Assembly: GCA_964370045.1 (NCBI GenBank)
Contig: CAYJGZ010000003.1
Location: forward strand, 77,769 to 141,768
Length of the DNA: 64,000 nt
Source: JAAYCI01 sp964370045
GTDB lineage: Bacteria > Bacillota > Clostridia > Oscillospirales > Ruminococcaceae
Direction of reading: 5' to 3'
Shown here: piece after piece, positions 25,650-35,766 of the stretch
Position numbering within the stretch: the stretch's first letter is position 1
Layout of the letters: each line of letters begins with the position of its first letter
The notes under the pieces: model-generated
Told to the model about the DNA's origin: nothing
Database searches by the model: none
Seen by the model: only the letters and a program-made list of their open reading frames with translations
Position numbers and translations under genes: made by a program

Positions 25650-27128
25650 TTATTCCAAGGTTTCAGGTTCTTTGGGGAGAGGCGGTTTAGTATTCTCTTC
25701 ATGTACTTTGTCTACATTTGCTTTCTTTTCAAATACTGCATTAAAAACAGGTATTACCGCCAAATACATTGCAAATCCAATAAATTGTGGTCCGGGAGAG
25801 TATACGCTGGCAAATATACCCGTCATACTTACAGCTACCACAATTAAAAGCGAATAAATATAGGTGTTATTCTCTCTATGCTTCATCGTTAGCAAAAATG
25901 CTTTAATTAACATGTATAGCTTAAAAACAACAAATAAAACCGCTGTGATAATTCCACCAATAAACGCCAACTCAAAAAAAGTGTTGTGCGCATTGCGTAT
26001 CGTAGATTTCCCATCCACGTCATATGGCCTTTCGCTCTCGGGCTTTGCAAAAACACCAATGTTTTCTGAATATATTTGCCACTTAGCAAGTCTTCCCGAT
26101 GAAAAATTGTTGAGTGCCTCTCCAACGTCAGTATCGCCTTCACCTTCAGCAGGCTCGCCAAAATACCATGGCGATACAATATGTCCGGGCAAAACATTGG
26201 CCAGTACCCGATATGAAAATGAATACGCTCTTGCATCCCAAGTGAAAGACGGCTTACCTTCCAGTGGTAAGAGCCCATCCTGTTCAATCTGTGGCATACC
26301 AATTCTTGACAGCCCCGTGGCTTCATGAAACAGTAATGCCGTGCTTGATAGTAATATTGCGATGGCAAATAACGTGCTTAATACTGTCTTTCCAACTGTT
26401 TTCAGTAGATTTTTTCTGCTTTTTTTATTGCTTTTGTATCTGGACGCAATCACGAAAACAACAAAAATTATAGCACAAGAAACCCACGCAGTGCGCGAGA
26501 GCGAAAAAAAGGTGAATGTAATGGAAAACCCCAGCAAAAGATACGTATAAAGAAGGATTTTAGTCGATTCTCTTTTATAGATACTTGCCAACAAAATCGC
26601 AAAAATAATGGTAACAAACTGCCCCATATAGTTTGTATTCGTAAAAATCCCTGTATATCCTCTACCAAGAAATGGGTTCAACAACAAGCTTAGAGCGATA
26701 CACATGGCAAATGCAACGCTTACACCTTTTGTCACTAAGTCAAAAAAGTTTTTTTCTTCTTCCTTTGGAAAAAGAAAATAGAGTGCAGAAAACAAAAAAA
26801 GGCTTATTATGGGCACCGGCAAAAAGTTTGTTTGGACAAAAACTGTGTTCACCAAAAACCACGTCCACATTATTACCCAAGCAATAACGATACCTTTCGG
26901 AATTTTCCTTTGGAAAACCGAAAGGCGTGCATACACGAATATAAAAACACCTATCACAAGCGCTGTAAAAAGGTAATACCATCTATATTGAATAGTAAAT
27001 AGCTGCGTGCCTACAAGAATATCCATGCTACAAAAAAGCACAATAAGACTAGTCACAATATTATTGCGTAGCTCTTGTGATACAAGCATATCCCTACGCT
27101 TTATTACATTCTCAAAAACTTTTTTCAT
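25650..27128 (-). CDS. O-antigen ligase/polymerase family membrane protein
   Basis: This 492-residue protein has about eleven membrane helices. A large external loop (about 270-390) carries N-N-F-S-S-G-R and ends with R-N-A-H-N-T-F-F-E, the Wzy_C/WaaL landmark in which the Arg and His are important. It would polymerise or ligate lipid-linked repeat units outside the membrane. The ATG at 27128 has GAGGGTG upstream and is preferred over 27158. The last residues are Lys/Glu/Pro-rich and cytoplasmic. It is the last gene of the leftward arm. Confidence 0.85.
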   Translation of the reverse strand: MKKVFENVIKRRDMLVSQELRNNIVTSLIVLFCSMDILVGTQLFTIQYRWYYLFTALVIGVFIFVYARLSVFQRKIPKGIVIAWVIMWTWFLVNTVFVQTNFLPVPIISLFLFSALYFLFPKEEEKNFFDLVTKGVSVAFAMCIALSLLLNPFLGRGYTGIFTNTNYMGQFVTIIFAILLASIYKRESTKILLYTYLLLGFSITFTFFSLSRTAWVSCAIIFVVFVIASRYKSNKKSRKNLLKTVGKTVLSTLFAIAILLSSTALLFHEATGLSRIGMPQIEQDGLLPLEGKPSFTWDARAYSFSYRVLANVLPGHIVSPWYFGEPAEGEGDTDVGEALNNFSSGRLAKWQIYSENIGVFAKPESERPYDVDGKSTIRNAHNTFFELAFIGGIITAVLFVVFKLYMLIKAFLLTMKHRENNTYIYSLLIVVAVSMTGIFASVYSPGPQFIGFAMYLAVIPVFNAVFEKKANVDKVHEENTKPPLPKEPETLE

Positions 27129-27190
27129 ATAAGTATTCACCCTCAATGCTATTCGCATGGACTTGTCCGGCCATTATGTAGCGACTATGC

Positions 27191-27766
27191 TCACTTCAAA
27201 ATAAGCGATTCACTCGTTTTATCCGAAATTTTCTTTGCAGGCACACCCGCAATAGTGCAGTTTCCCTTTTCAAACGAGTGATTAACAACAGAATTTGCTC
27301 CGATAGCGGTATTGTCTCCAATTTCTATTGGCCCGTACAGCTTGGCACCGGGACCGATGTAAACATTGTCACCCAAAACAGGCGCACCTGCTTTTTCACC
27401 AATAGCAGCAGAGCCTATATTCACACAAACATGAATTCTACAGTTTTCGCCGATTTTTGCACACCCGGACACAACAATAGTACCCCTGTGTACAATGGCA
27501 AGCCCCGCCCCAAACACATTTGGCGGGATAGTCCACTGATAGCGGTTGCACAGGCGTGCATGGCGCAGCTCTTTCAATTTGCAAAAAATCTTTCCGAAAA
27601 AGTGTTTTTTACGCACACAGTTTATCATATATTCCGTTTTACGAAGACTTTTATAGAATTTCTTTCGTCCATCAGCTACTTCGTTTACGAATTTTTGCTT
27701 TGCAATACCGCTCGCTATCAAATCTCTTTGCAGGTAGTGTTTGTAGTCTTGTTTACTTTGTATCAT
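27191..27766 (-). CDS. Serine-acetyltransferase-like hexapeptide transferase
   Basis: The first part (to about residue 90) is helical and basic. It is followed by a left-handed beta-helix with I-P-P-N-V-F-G-A-G-L-A-I-V-H and hexapeptide turns (I-G-D-N-T-A-I-G-A-N-S-V-V), and it closes with V-P-A-K-K-I. CysE-like proteins in polysaccharide loci usually O-acetylate sugars. The ATG at 27766 has AGGGA upstream; an earlier ATG at 27790 lies inside the upstream gene. No cysteine biosynthesis gene is near, so a glycan role is more likely. Confidence 0.82.
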   Translation of the reverse strand: MIQSKQDYKHYLQRDLIASGIAKQKFVNEVADGRKKFYKSLRKTEYMINCVRKKHFFGKIFCKLKELRHARLCNRYQWTIPPNVFGAGLAIVHRGTIVVSGCAKIGENCRIHVCVNIGSAAIGEKAGAPVLGDNVYIGPGAKLYGPIEIGDNTAIGANSVVNHSFEKGNCTIAGVPAKKISDKTSESLILK

Positions 27767-27776
27767 AGCGCATTCC

Positions 27777-29072
27777 CTAAGACCTTCCAACGAACTTCTT
27801 GATAATATTTTTCACCGCTCGGATATGTTTGCCCTTATTACTCTGATGCAAGGCTTGTTTTTTTCGACGTGCAATAGCAAGTTGCAACGCTTCCTCTGTC
27901 TGAATGTGATAGAAAGCCTCTGTAAATGCAAGGCGTTCGCGCAAGTCTTTCTCAGCTTTAGGAGTGATACCCTCTATCGGCGGAATGTTCAAAGAATTTG
28001 CGTATGGATATAGCTTTTGTTGCTCTTCGCACCATTTTTTGCCAATGCTATATTTTTGCAGGCACATTGTCTTCACTTTTTGCCCCTTGAAAATACTCTC
28101 GGTAGGCACTTCCTCCGCCACAATAACCCCATTTTGAATAGCTTCTTGAATCAAGCTCTCTCCACGCTCATTACGTGTTACAAACACACTATACCCTTGC
28201 GGAACGCATTTATCAGCAAGTCCCCATGGGTCGCCCACTACAATATCCGAAAAAACATTCATTTGGTCAAAGCACAGTAAGCATCTATACGATTCAAAAA
28301 CTTGTTTACTCCGAAATCGCTGTTCCTTCGCCACACGAATTGTTTGACCATCTTTTTCAAAGCTAACATTTCCCGGCCAGCCATCAAAATATTTGTCTCT
28401 GAACTTAAAATTGCGAACACCGACGCTACCGCCACACAAATCATCTATCATCTTGCCGCTATTTTGTCCTGCACATACAAGACCAAACACATAGCTTGGC
28501 CTTGTAAAACTCACATCTTCTTTACAAAGCAGCTCCAATGCTTCAGACTGGCATCCAAGTAGCACCGCTGCATAATTCTGTTGCCGCAGATACTTTTTCT
28601 GCAACATAGCTGTCTGTGAATAAAACGAGCCGGTCGCACTCAGTAAGTCCTCTTTACTTTTTGCAATGTATGGCTTTGGTCCATTTGAGCTTTCGTCATA
28701 TCTGTTCACAAGCGCCGATTGGATTCGTTTTTCTTTTAGCAGATAACCTAAAAGAGCAGTAATGACGCCCCCGCTTTGCCCCCGCTTGCGGATTTGCTCA
28801 TCTGCAGCATAGCCAACATATCCTTTTATTGCATTGCCGTACAAGGGGTCTTTTAATTCACAGGCAACTTGATTATTCGCAACGCTGGGACATACCCTTG
28901 TGCATTTTTCACAATGTATGCAAAGCGGCTCATCAATGTATGAGCGCAAAAAACCACTGATGTTTCGCTTCATCTGAATAGCATTTACAGGGCATATATT
29001 TTCGCAAGCGCCACACGCTGTACAAATGGCATTTTCCGCAATATTCTTTATGTTTTTAACAGACATAGCCAT
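27777..29072 (-). CDS. F420 hydrogenase beta-subunit-like ferredoxin protein
   Basis: This 431-residue protein has two [4Fe-4S] motifs near the N-terminus (C-T-A-C-G-A-C-E-N-I-C-P and C-I-H-C-E-K-C-T-R-V-C-P). The FrhB N- and C-terminal domains follow, with S-G-G-V, the G-C-Q-S-E-A-L segment and I-V-V-G-D-P-W-G. Such proteins are regularly paired with polysaccharide pyruvyltransferases in surface-glycan loci, as here, where the two genes overlap by three bases. The redox reaction is unknown. Confidence 0.88.
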   Translation of the reverse strand: MAMSVKNIKNIAENAICTACGACENICPVNAIQMKRNISGFLRSYIDEPLCIHCEKCTRVCPSVANNQVACELKDPLYGNAIKGYVGYAADEQIRKRGQSGGVITALLGYLLKEKRIQSALVNRYDESSNGPKPYIAKSKEDLLSATGSFYSQTAMLQKKYLRQQNYAAVLLGCQSEALELLCKEDVSFTRPSYVFGLVCAGQNSGKMIDDLCGGSVGVRNFKFRDKYFDGWPGNVSFEKDGQTIRVAKEQRFRSKQVFESYRCLLCFDQMNVFSDIVVGDPWGLADKCVPQGYSVFVTRNERGESLIQEAIQNGVIVAEEVPTESIFKGQKVKTMCLQKYSIGKKWCEEQQKLYPYANSLNIPPIEGITPKAEKDLRERLAFTEAFYHIQTEEALQLAIARRKKQALHQSNKGKHIRAVKNIIKKFVGRS

Positions 29073-30283
29073 TAAACCCCCAGTTCATGAAGTGCAAGCG
29101 AAAAGGTGTGTCGTACCTCCTCCTGCACAACCGGACGTTTCTCCTTTATTTCCTGCCGAATCGTATCCCTTTGCGCATAAAAATCTTCAAATTTACTATG
29201 AAGCGTTTCAAATGTACAGTTCTCCGTGGATAGTCCCCACTTGCTTTGCCCGTATCGTTGCAATAATTCCTCGTATTTGTTGTGCCACCCAAGCACCAGC
29301 AATGGCACTCCGGCTGAAAGCGCTGCTACACAGCTATGATAACGGCTTGCAATCACTACCTCGGCACTTGCAATACATTCTTTTACTTGCAAAGCACTAA
29401 AGCCCCGTGTGTCTATAACATCCACAAAAATATTTTTTTCTTTTAGCAGTGCCTGTATCTCCTTTGCCACAGCTAAATCATCGTATTCATTGGCGAAAAG
29501 CTCGTTCGGCAATAGTTGCACTTTTGAGTTTTTCTCAACAACAATTTTCTCGCACAATCGTGCAATTATATTGCAGTAGTTTTCATTGTCGCTACCCGAT
29601 TTTTTCCATTGTCTAATAATTTGATGGCTTACCGAAATCAAAACCGCTTTTTCGTTTTCAAGCGCCGGCATAGGGGCCGGCATCAAATTGGCTGTGTCGG
29701 GCGAAAGAAAAATAGGCTTTTTAATCCCTGCAACCTCTTGCATAAGCTGTAAAGCCTTTTTTTCTCTGGCTATGAAGCAATCAAAAATGTGCTTATCCGC
29801 AATTTGTGCACTGACAGCACTTTCCTTGTGTTTCATTGGGCCATAAGAGGCTGTGTTTTTCAATGTTTTAACACCTAATTTTTTCGCACAAAACGGCAAA
29901 ACAAATCTACCAACGGTGGCTTTCAAGTTTTTCAGATACGAAGTCGGGTAGCTGTTTGCATCACAAAAGCAGATGCCATATAAATCAACCACTAAATCCG
30001 CAGACTGCAACTCTTTTAGCAGCTGGGTCTCAACCGTATCCGCCTTCTTGCTCTTGAAAAATTTTTTCAAAAAAAGGCTTGAAATCAATTTTTTTACATT
30101 ATAATCAAAATATTTTGTTTCAAAAGGAAAGTCCGCAACCTCTTTTGAGTTTTTCGGCTTCCTCCCTTTTTGGATATTTACAACTTCATAGGAACCTTTT
30201 AATAATTCTCCCATTCCCAAAAGTAGAGAAGGGCATCCCAAGTTATCCTCCGCAATCAAGCCGCACAAAATGATTTTTTTCAT
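29072..30283 (-). CDS. Polysaccharide pyruvyltransferase family protein
   Basis: This 403-residue protein is of the WcaK/CsaB kind. It has N-L-G near the start, a D-L-V-V-D-L-Y-G-I segment, and the C-terminal S-R-Y-H-S-C-V-A-A-L-S-A-G-V-P motif typical of the family's GT-B-like fold. Members add pyruvate ketals from phosphoenolpyruvate to sugars. Its start overlaps the flippase stop (ATGA) and its end overlaps the F420-like gene, so the three are translationally coupled. Confidence 0.87.
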   Translation of the reverse strand: MKKIILCGLIAEDNLGCPSLLLGMGELLKGSYEVVNIQKGRKPKNSKEVADFPFETKYFDYNVKKLISSLFLKKFFKSKKADTVETQLLKELQSADLVVDLYGICFCDANSYPTSYLKNLKATVGRFVLPFCAKKLGVKTLKNTASYGPMKHKESAVSAQIADKHIFDCFIAREKKALQLMQEVAGIKKPIFLSPDTANLMPAPMPALENEKAVLISVSHQIIRQWKKSGSDNENYCNIIARLCEKIVVEKNSKVQLLPNELFANEYDDLAVAKEIQALLKEKNIFVDVIDTRGFSALQVKECIASAEVVIASRYHSCVAALSAGVPLLVLGWHNKYEELLQRYGQSKWGLSTENCTFETLHSKFEDFYAQRDTIRQEIKEKRPVVQEEVRHTFSLALHELGV

Positions 30284-31572
30284 GGAGCATCTCCTATGGT
30301 TTTTTTTAAGTAGCGTGTAAAATACAGCAAACTGATAATGGCCATGATAATGCTTACTGCCAAAGTAGAGTAAGCCACACCGATAGTGCCAAATTGCAAA
30401 ATAAATAAAACATTCAGCACAATGTTTATTGCTCCCGCAACAAGCGTTAGCACTATATTTATCATTGTTTTTCTTTGTGATAGCAAAAATGTCGCTGTGG
30501 GCAACTTGTAGCTTGCCGAGAAAAAATAGGCAATCAACAGAACCCGAAAATATGGAACTGCTGATGTGTACTGCGCCCCGAAAATAGCAGGAATAAGCCA
30601 GCTACTAAAAATCAAACCTACGACAACAATACCGCCATTGATGAATGTATTATACAAAACAAGCTTCTTGTAAAATTTGCCAAGCCATCCCTTGTCCCCT
30701 ATATGCCGCACAAGGTGCGGAAACAAGTATGTTGAAATCGACTGAGGGACAAATACAAGTGCCGTGGGTATGGTCGCACCAACCTTATATTCCGAAACGA
30801 GGCTAAACTGTGCAACAAAAAGGCCTATAACGAAAATATCTATCAATGCAATAGATGCAGCGGCCGCGTTATTAAACTGATTTGCTAAGGAATACTTCAA
30901 AAAGTCGCATCTCTCTTTTTTGCTTAAAGAAAGACCTTTCCAAGTATAGCTCAATTCCTTTTTTGAAACAATCACACTAAAAATCAAAACCGAAAGCTGT
31001 ATGGCATAAGCACTAAGCACTGCTCCTCCCAAGCTCCACAAATATGCCACCGGGATGATAATCAAGTAATGTACAAATGATGAAAACACATTGATTATGG
31101 CAAATTTATTATTGAGAAGGCGCACTCTCAGATGGTTTAGCAATACCCCATTCACGCTTGTGATAAGCGGCAAAAGGCACAGCCATTGTGTCATGGTAGC
31201 TACTTCACGTGATGTGTATGGATAAAAGTAGGGGGAAACAAAAACAAGCACACCGGTTATAGCGGAAAAAAGAACGCTCCGTGAAAATCCGTATACGAAA
31301 TAATCGTTAAACTTTTTTACCTTATTGTGATTTTCACTACAAAATTGATTGATTGCCGTGCTACAACCAAAATCATTCAAAAGGCATAATATTCCAAAGC
31401 AGTTTAGAACATAAGCATATTTGCCGTAATCTTCGGGAGATAAAATTCGCACAAGGATAATTCCGCCAAAAAAAACAACAGTTTTTGCAAGAATATTGGA
31501 AAAGAAAATCGACGTAAATCCGGTTTTTTGAAGTTTGCCGATTAGATTTTTAATCCTATTGCTACTTGACAC
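30280..31572 (-). CDS. wzx: Wzx-type oligosaccharide flippase
   Basis: This 430-residue protein has about twelve to fourteen membrane helices and the polysaccharide-transport family motif I-L-S-P-E-D-Y-G-K-Y-A-Y near the N-terminus. It would move the lipid-linked repeat unit to the outer membrane face. The frame extends to 31716, but that would overlap the preceding gene by 155 bases. The GTG at 31572 has AAGAGG upstream and overlaps that gene by only 11 bases, so it is preferred. Confidence 0.88.
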   Translation of the reverse strand: MSSSNRIKNLIGKLQKTGFTSIFFSNILAKTVVFFGGIILVRILSPEDYGKYAYVLNCFGILCLLNDFGCSTAINQFCSENHNKVKKFNDYFVYGFSRSVLFSAITGVLVFVSPYFYPYTSREVATMTQWLCLLPLITSVNGVLLNHLRVRLLNNKFAIINVFSSFVHYLIIIPVAYLWSLGGAVLSAYAIQLSVLIFSVIVSKKELSYTWKGLSLSKKERCDFLKYSLANQFNNAAAASIALIDIFVIGLFVAQFSLVSEYKVGATIPTALVFVPQSISTYLFPHLVRHIGDKGWLGKFYKKLVLYNTFINGGIVVVGLIFSSWLIPAIFGAQYTSAVPYFRVLLIAYFFSASYKLPTATFLLSQRKTMINIVLTLVAGAINIVLNVLFILQFGTIGVAYSTLAVSIIMAIISLLYFTRYLKKTIGDAP

Positions 31573-33295
31573 GATAAAAATACCTCTTATATATCGCAAG
31601 CACGTAGGCACAATATATCTTATTATATACTTTGTTTTGCTTAAAAACCTTTGTAATGTCCTGCTTAAGTTGTGTGTCCTCCACAAGCCCAATATTGGTC
31701 TCGAAGTAACGTTCAAAGAAATTTACAATTTCAGGATTGGTTTTATACCAATAGTCAAATGGGCTGGTATCGTCCGAAAACAGAAAACGATAGTTTACCG
31801 AAAATACCCGAAACAGCTTATTGCATACTCTTTTAAAGAATTTGCATATACTATCAAAATGTTTTCTCATATAAAGCCTGCCGTTCAAATAATGATGCAC
31901 AGGCATCTGCTTTGTTTGCCAGTTGTATTTTGCCGCCTTTGGGTAATACTTGTCCATCCATGTCATGCTAAAAAGATAATCCTTGCGATACTTCAGTGGT
32001 ACTTTGTATGAAAACTCCAAAAGGTCTTTATCCACAAATGGCGAGAACACTTCCACCTTATCCTGCCTTATAACAGCCGATGTCATGAAAATGGCAAAGC
32101 TGTATTCGTACAAGTTCATGTGCTCGTAGTTATCATAGTCTTGTGTATACTCTTTGGGAACGGTTAGCTCTATCTCCGTAATTCTCCTGTTGGTAATATA
32201 ATTACTGGGGGTGTGTTTGTCCCCTTGTGTCCAATAGGCATTTTGTAGTTCACCCAAGAGCCCCGTGCAAGCAAGACCGATATTATCTGTGTCGATGTGT
32301 TTGAATGCTCTGTTCATCCCTCTTGAAAAAATGTACATCAGCTGCCCGCCGAACTTATCTGCCATCTCATCTATGTCCAGTAGGAAATTTCCTCCATCCA
32401 GTGGCAAAAAGAAATATTCATTGCCCAAATCGCTCGCTATTTTTTTGGAGATAGTGTGGTCGAGTGTTCCACTCTGACCAAAGGAAACATTCAGAATATC
32501 CGTGTATCCCATTTCATGTGCCACATAGGTAGCCATACGGCTATCAAGACCGCCCGACAAGTCACACTCCGCCCGATAGCCATATTCTTTATTTTTAGAG
32601 TAAATGCGCTCTATCGCCTGCCTGAATAGGACATCAAATTGCTTTACACACGCTTCAAGGCTCAGCGTATGCTCGGGCACATTGCGAAACATGTGGTATC
32701 GCACTTCACTTGCAACGCCTTCTTTGTACATCATGTACTTGCCTGCCGTAACCCTGCGCACATTTTCAAACGGTGTCTTGCCTTGTAGTATAGAGCCTGT
32801 AATAAGCATCTCATACATGGATGCAATGTTCGGCTTTACCTCAGCATGATTAGTACCCATAATCTCGGTTGTGATGTTATTGTGGCTTGCAATAATAAGT
32901 GCACCGTCCGCCACTGTGTAATACACAGTTTTCTCACCCGAGTGGTTCGTGTAGGCAAAAATCGTATCGTTTGCTTTATCTATGATTATACCTGAAAACG
33001 AGCCTCTAAACTTGTTAATAAGCTTAGAGGGCTCCTCTTTACAGTACTCGTCATACAAGCTGTTAAATGTTTCTTGCCAATCGGATTTCCCGTTTTCGCC
33101 CATAAGTTCCGTTTTGTTGAATATAACGCCATCCAGCAAAACAATCTTGCTCTCATCCTCAAAAAATAATTTATCCTGCATAAACTTATTTAGCGGGCTG
33201 TATGCCAAAACAATATCCTTGTAGCGCAGTGTTTTTGCATCTGTCAGCGGATGCTTTTCACAGTCTATGCCTTTACAACAAAAAAATCCGTTCAT
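31562..33295 (-). CDS. Asparagine-synthetase-like amidotransferase lacking Cys2
   Basis: This protein is 577 residues from the ATG at 33295, which has AGAGG seven bases upstream. It begins M-N-G-F-F, so the glutaminase nucleophile Cys2 is absent. The ATP-pyrophosphatase domain is intact, with PP-loop D-L-S-G-G-L-D-S-R near residue 245. The C-terminal part is basic and aromatic-rich. In this locus it most likely amidates a uronic acid or otherwise activates a carboxylate using ATP, perhaps with ammonia rather than glutamine. A RiPP-cyclase-like role is less likely because no precursor gene is adjacent. Confidence 0.75.
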   Translation of the reverse strand: MNGFFCCKGIDCEKHPLTDAKTLRYKDIVLAYSPLNKFMQDKLFFEDESKIVLLDGVIFNKTELMGENGKSDWQETFNSLYDEYCKEEPSKLINKFRGSFSGIIIDKANDTIFAYTNHSGEKTVYYTVADGALIIASHNNITTEIMGTNHAEVKPNIASMYEMLITGSILQGKTPFENVRRVTAGKYMMYKEGVASEVRYHMFRNVPEHTLSLEACVKQFDVLFRQAIERIYSKNKEYGYRAECDLSGGLDSRMATYVAHEMGYTDILNVSFGQSGTLDHTISKKIASDLGNEYFFLPLDGGNFLLDIDEMADKFGGQLMYIFSRGMNRAFKHIDTDNIGLACTGLLGELQNAYWTQGDKHTPSNYITNRRITEIELTVPKEYTQDYDNYEHMNLYEYSFAIFMTSAVIRQDKVEVFSPFVDKDLLEFSYKVPLKYRKDYLFSMTWMDKYYPKAAKYNWQTKQMPVHHYLNGRLYMRKHFDSICKFFKRVCNKLFRVFSVNYRFLFSDDTSPFDYWYKTNPEIVNFFERYFETNIGLVEDTQLKQDITKVFKQNKVYNKIYCAYVLAIYKRYFYRVK

Positions 33296-33356
33296 GGATG
33301 TACCTCTATGTTTTTTTGAGAGAGAAAACTTCTCCATCTGAAAGTAAACAACAAGT

Positions 33357-34529
33357 CTATGCTTGTTTTTGCTTTTCTAAATATTGTAGCATAATATCTC
33401 TATATTTTTTATTTTGACAAGAGCGAGAAAAATCTTCAATTTTTAGCTGTTCATCCAAGCAAGTCTCTTTCAAGCCTATTGCTTCGGATAGGCTTTTATA
33501 AACATGCTCTTCATTTTGGCAAATATAGGCATTTTTATACTTTTGAAGCAAATTATAAAAATCGCCATTTTTGGGAGCAATGGCAACAATAGGCTTGTTT
33601 ACATAGATATAATCAAAAACCTTGGTTCCAAGCCCCCGTGCGTAGTTAAGCACCGCCGCGCAAATATCCGCCCGCATCAGCATTTCCATGCCATTCGCAT
33701 AAGAAGTGCGCCCTGTACATGTATATTTTTCTTTCGGAAAGTTTAGCTCACTTAAAATCTTTTGTGTTGCCTCTTCATTTTCACCTATATGTTTTATGTG
33801 TAAGTTATACCCTTCATCAAGTAGCCGCTTTACTGCTTTTAGGTAGTGCGTAGCATAAACAATCGAATACTGCGCAAGTTTACCAAAAAAGCAAATTTCG
33901 ACATCAGTACTCATTGTGGGCGTCGTCGGCCTTTCTATGTTCAAAAGCGAGGCATCATCATAGCCGTTGTAGATAAGGTGTCCACTTTTGATTTTGTACT
34001 TTTTTTGCATAACATCAAGGCATATAGGAGTTACTGTGGCAAATAAATCCGCGCTTTCCACAGCCGATTTTTCAAATCTTTTATAGCGCATCTTAAAAAT
34101 TTCGTGCCGTATTTTTGTACTGAACACATCTATCTCTCCGTCGAAATGAATCCACAAGTCTCGATAATCGAGCACAAATGGAACGCCATACTTCTGGCAC
34201 AGTGCTTCGGTGGCAGGGAGAGTATAGTTAGGCCCGCAAGAGCAAATCAAAATATCAAACTCATTTTGAGAAAGTAGCGCATCTAAAGCTTTGTGAAAGT
34301 CGTGAGCATTTTCTCGAAATGAAGCATTTTGCCGCAAGGTGAAATTTGTGTATCGAATGCCATCTATGTGCTCTTGTCCTAAAAATTCTTTGGGATACTG
34401 CTCATTGCTCAGCTTCAGCACACTTATATCATCATTTTGGGCGAGCAGATACTTTGCAAAACTGCTCATCCTTAAAGCTCCAACTCCGTTGAAAGGCAAA
34501 AAATAGGGACTTACTATCAGCACTTTCAT
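33357..34529 (-). CDS. Glycosyltransferase family 4 (first of two adjacent)
   Basis: This 390-residue GT-B protein starts M-K-V-L-I-V-S-P-Y-F-L-P-F-N-G-V-G. It has L-D-Y-R-D-L-W near residue 122 and the donor-site-like L-G-T-K-V-F-D-Y-I-Y-V-N-K-P near the C-terminus. It would add one sugar of the repeat unit at the cytoplasmic membrane face. GGAGGGG lies eight bases before the ATG. Codon use is AT-rich, like its neighbours. Confidence 0.85.
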   Translation of the reverse strand: MKVLIVSPYFLPFNGVGALRMSSFAKYLLAQNDDISVLKLSNEQYPKEFLGQEHIDGIRYTNFTLRQNASFRENAHDFHKALDALLSQNEFDILICSCGPNYTLPATEALCQKYGVPFVLDYRDLWIHFDGEIDVFSTKIRHEIFKMRYKRFEKSAVESADLFATVTPICLDVMQKKYKIKSGHLIYNGYDDASLLNIERPTTPTMSTDVEICFFGKLAQYSIVYATHYLKAVKRLLDEGYNLHIKHIGENEEATQKILSELNFPKEKYTCTGRTSYANGMEMLMRADICAAVLNYARGLGTKVFDYIYVNKPIVAIAPKNGDFYNLLQKYKNAYICQNEEHVYKSLSEAIGLKETCLDEQLKIEDFSRSCQNKKYRDIMLQYLEKQKQA

Positions 34530-34563
34530 CTCCCAAGCCCCTCCTTTCTAAAAAATTCACCCG

Positions 34564-35688
34564 TCACGCTTTCAGCAATCCCTCATATATCTCTACAAGT
34601 TCACCTGCGATTTTTTCTTCACCATACTTATAAAGAGCATCCCTTGAAATACATTCTCTATCATAACTTTGATAGTTTTCATATATATTCACCATTGCTT
34701 TGTACACGTTTTCCACTGTGTTTTCTTCGATAGCAATGCCGTTTTTTTCGTTAATGATTTTGTTCTGCTGTGCGTGTTTAGCACTGATAACCGGCAGACC
34801 GCAAGCTATGGCCTCAATGTACACAACACCAAAAGTTTCGTAGTCGCTGGGTAGCACGAAACAATGGCTTTCCCCAAAAATAGCAGGCAGTAATTTGTTT
34901 TCAACCCTCCCCTTAAATTCCACTTTATCAGAGATTTTCAAATTATCCACCATTACTTGAAGCGCATTTTTTTCTTCACCCATCCCAACAATTATCAGCT
35001 TAGAATCGGGAACACTTCCTGCAAATTGCGCAAACGCAGCTATAGTCAAGTCAAATCTTTTCATATATATCAGCTCACCGACACTTAAAAAAGTAAAGGG
35101 TTCACGCTTTTCCTTTTTCATAAAATGAAAATGAGCAGAAGCGATATTGTTAATTACGGTTACATTCCCGGAAAAAAAATCTATTATTGAAGCATAAAGC
35201 CCCTCGCTGACGCAGATAACACTATCACTTTTTTCGTAAACACTTTTGGCCTGCTTTTTAATTTGTTCCGTGATTTCGAAGGTTAAAACATTTGATGTGT
35301 GCTCCGTTGTGACAAGCGGTACATTGTATTTTTGACTAAGGGGAATGGCCGCATAGGCATTATAGTAAAAATGTCCGTGTATAATATCCGGCATTCCCCA
35401 GTCCTTCAGGATAAGCCTAAAGGTCTTTTTAGCAAGCGTACGGCTAACAAGCCTTAAAATCGCTCCAAGTGGGCCACACGGAAAGGATGCCACAAATACA
35501 GGAATCTCATCCAAGGTACATCTATAAATACCAAATTTCCTTTTACGTCTTAAAGAACGGGTATCCATAGAAAGCACACATACTTCGACACCTTTCTTTT
35601 TCAATGCAAGTGCCTGATGATGCACAAACTGGCTTGCAATATTTGTCTTTCCATCAGTGTAAACGCCACAAAGCAACAGTACCTTCAC
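34564..35688 (-). CDS. Glycosyltransferase family 4 (second of two adjacent)
   Basis: This 374-residue GT-B protein carries H-G-H-F-Y-Y-N-A, T-T-E-H-T-S-N-V and a C-terminal P-S-D-Y-E-T-F-G-V-V-Y-I-E-A-I-A-C-G-L-P, the E-x7-E donor-binding motif of GT4. The frame reaches 35754, but the GTG at 35688 has GGAG seven bases upstream and gives the usual M-K-V-L-L-L-C-G start. Confidence 0.88.
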   Translation of the reverse strand: MKVLLLCGVYTDGKTNIASQFVHHQALALKKKGVEVCVLSMDTRSLRRKRKFGIYRCTLDEIPVFVASFPCGPLGAILRLVSRTLAKKTFRLILKDWGMPDIIHGHFYYNAYAAIPLSQKYNVPLVTTEHTSNVLTFEITEQIKKQAKSVYEKSDSVICVSEGLYASIIDFFSGNVTVINNIASAHFHFMKKEKREPFTFLSVGELIYMKRFDLTIAAFAQFAGSVPDSKLIIVGMGEEKNALQVMVDNLKISDKVEFKGRVENKLLPAIFGESHCFVLPSDYETFGVVYIEAIACGLPVISAKHAQQNKIINEKNGIAIEENTVENVYKAMVNIYENYQSYDRECISRDALYKYGEEKIAGELVEIYEGLLKA

Positions 35689-35766
35689 TCTATTCTCCTT
35701 TGATATGCAGAAAGTCATTTTTGATTTGTTCCCATTCCACACATAGCATTTCAAAACAGTACTGCG

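Noticed and set aside
31562..33295. Second lasso-peptide cyclase
   Set aside because: It lacks Cys2, but no small precursor gene lies nearby. Its overlapping neighbours are glycan genes, so a carbohydrate role is more likely.
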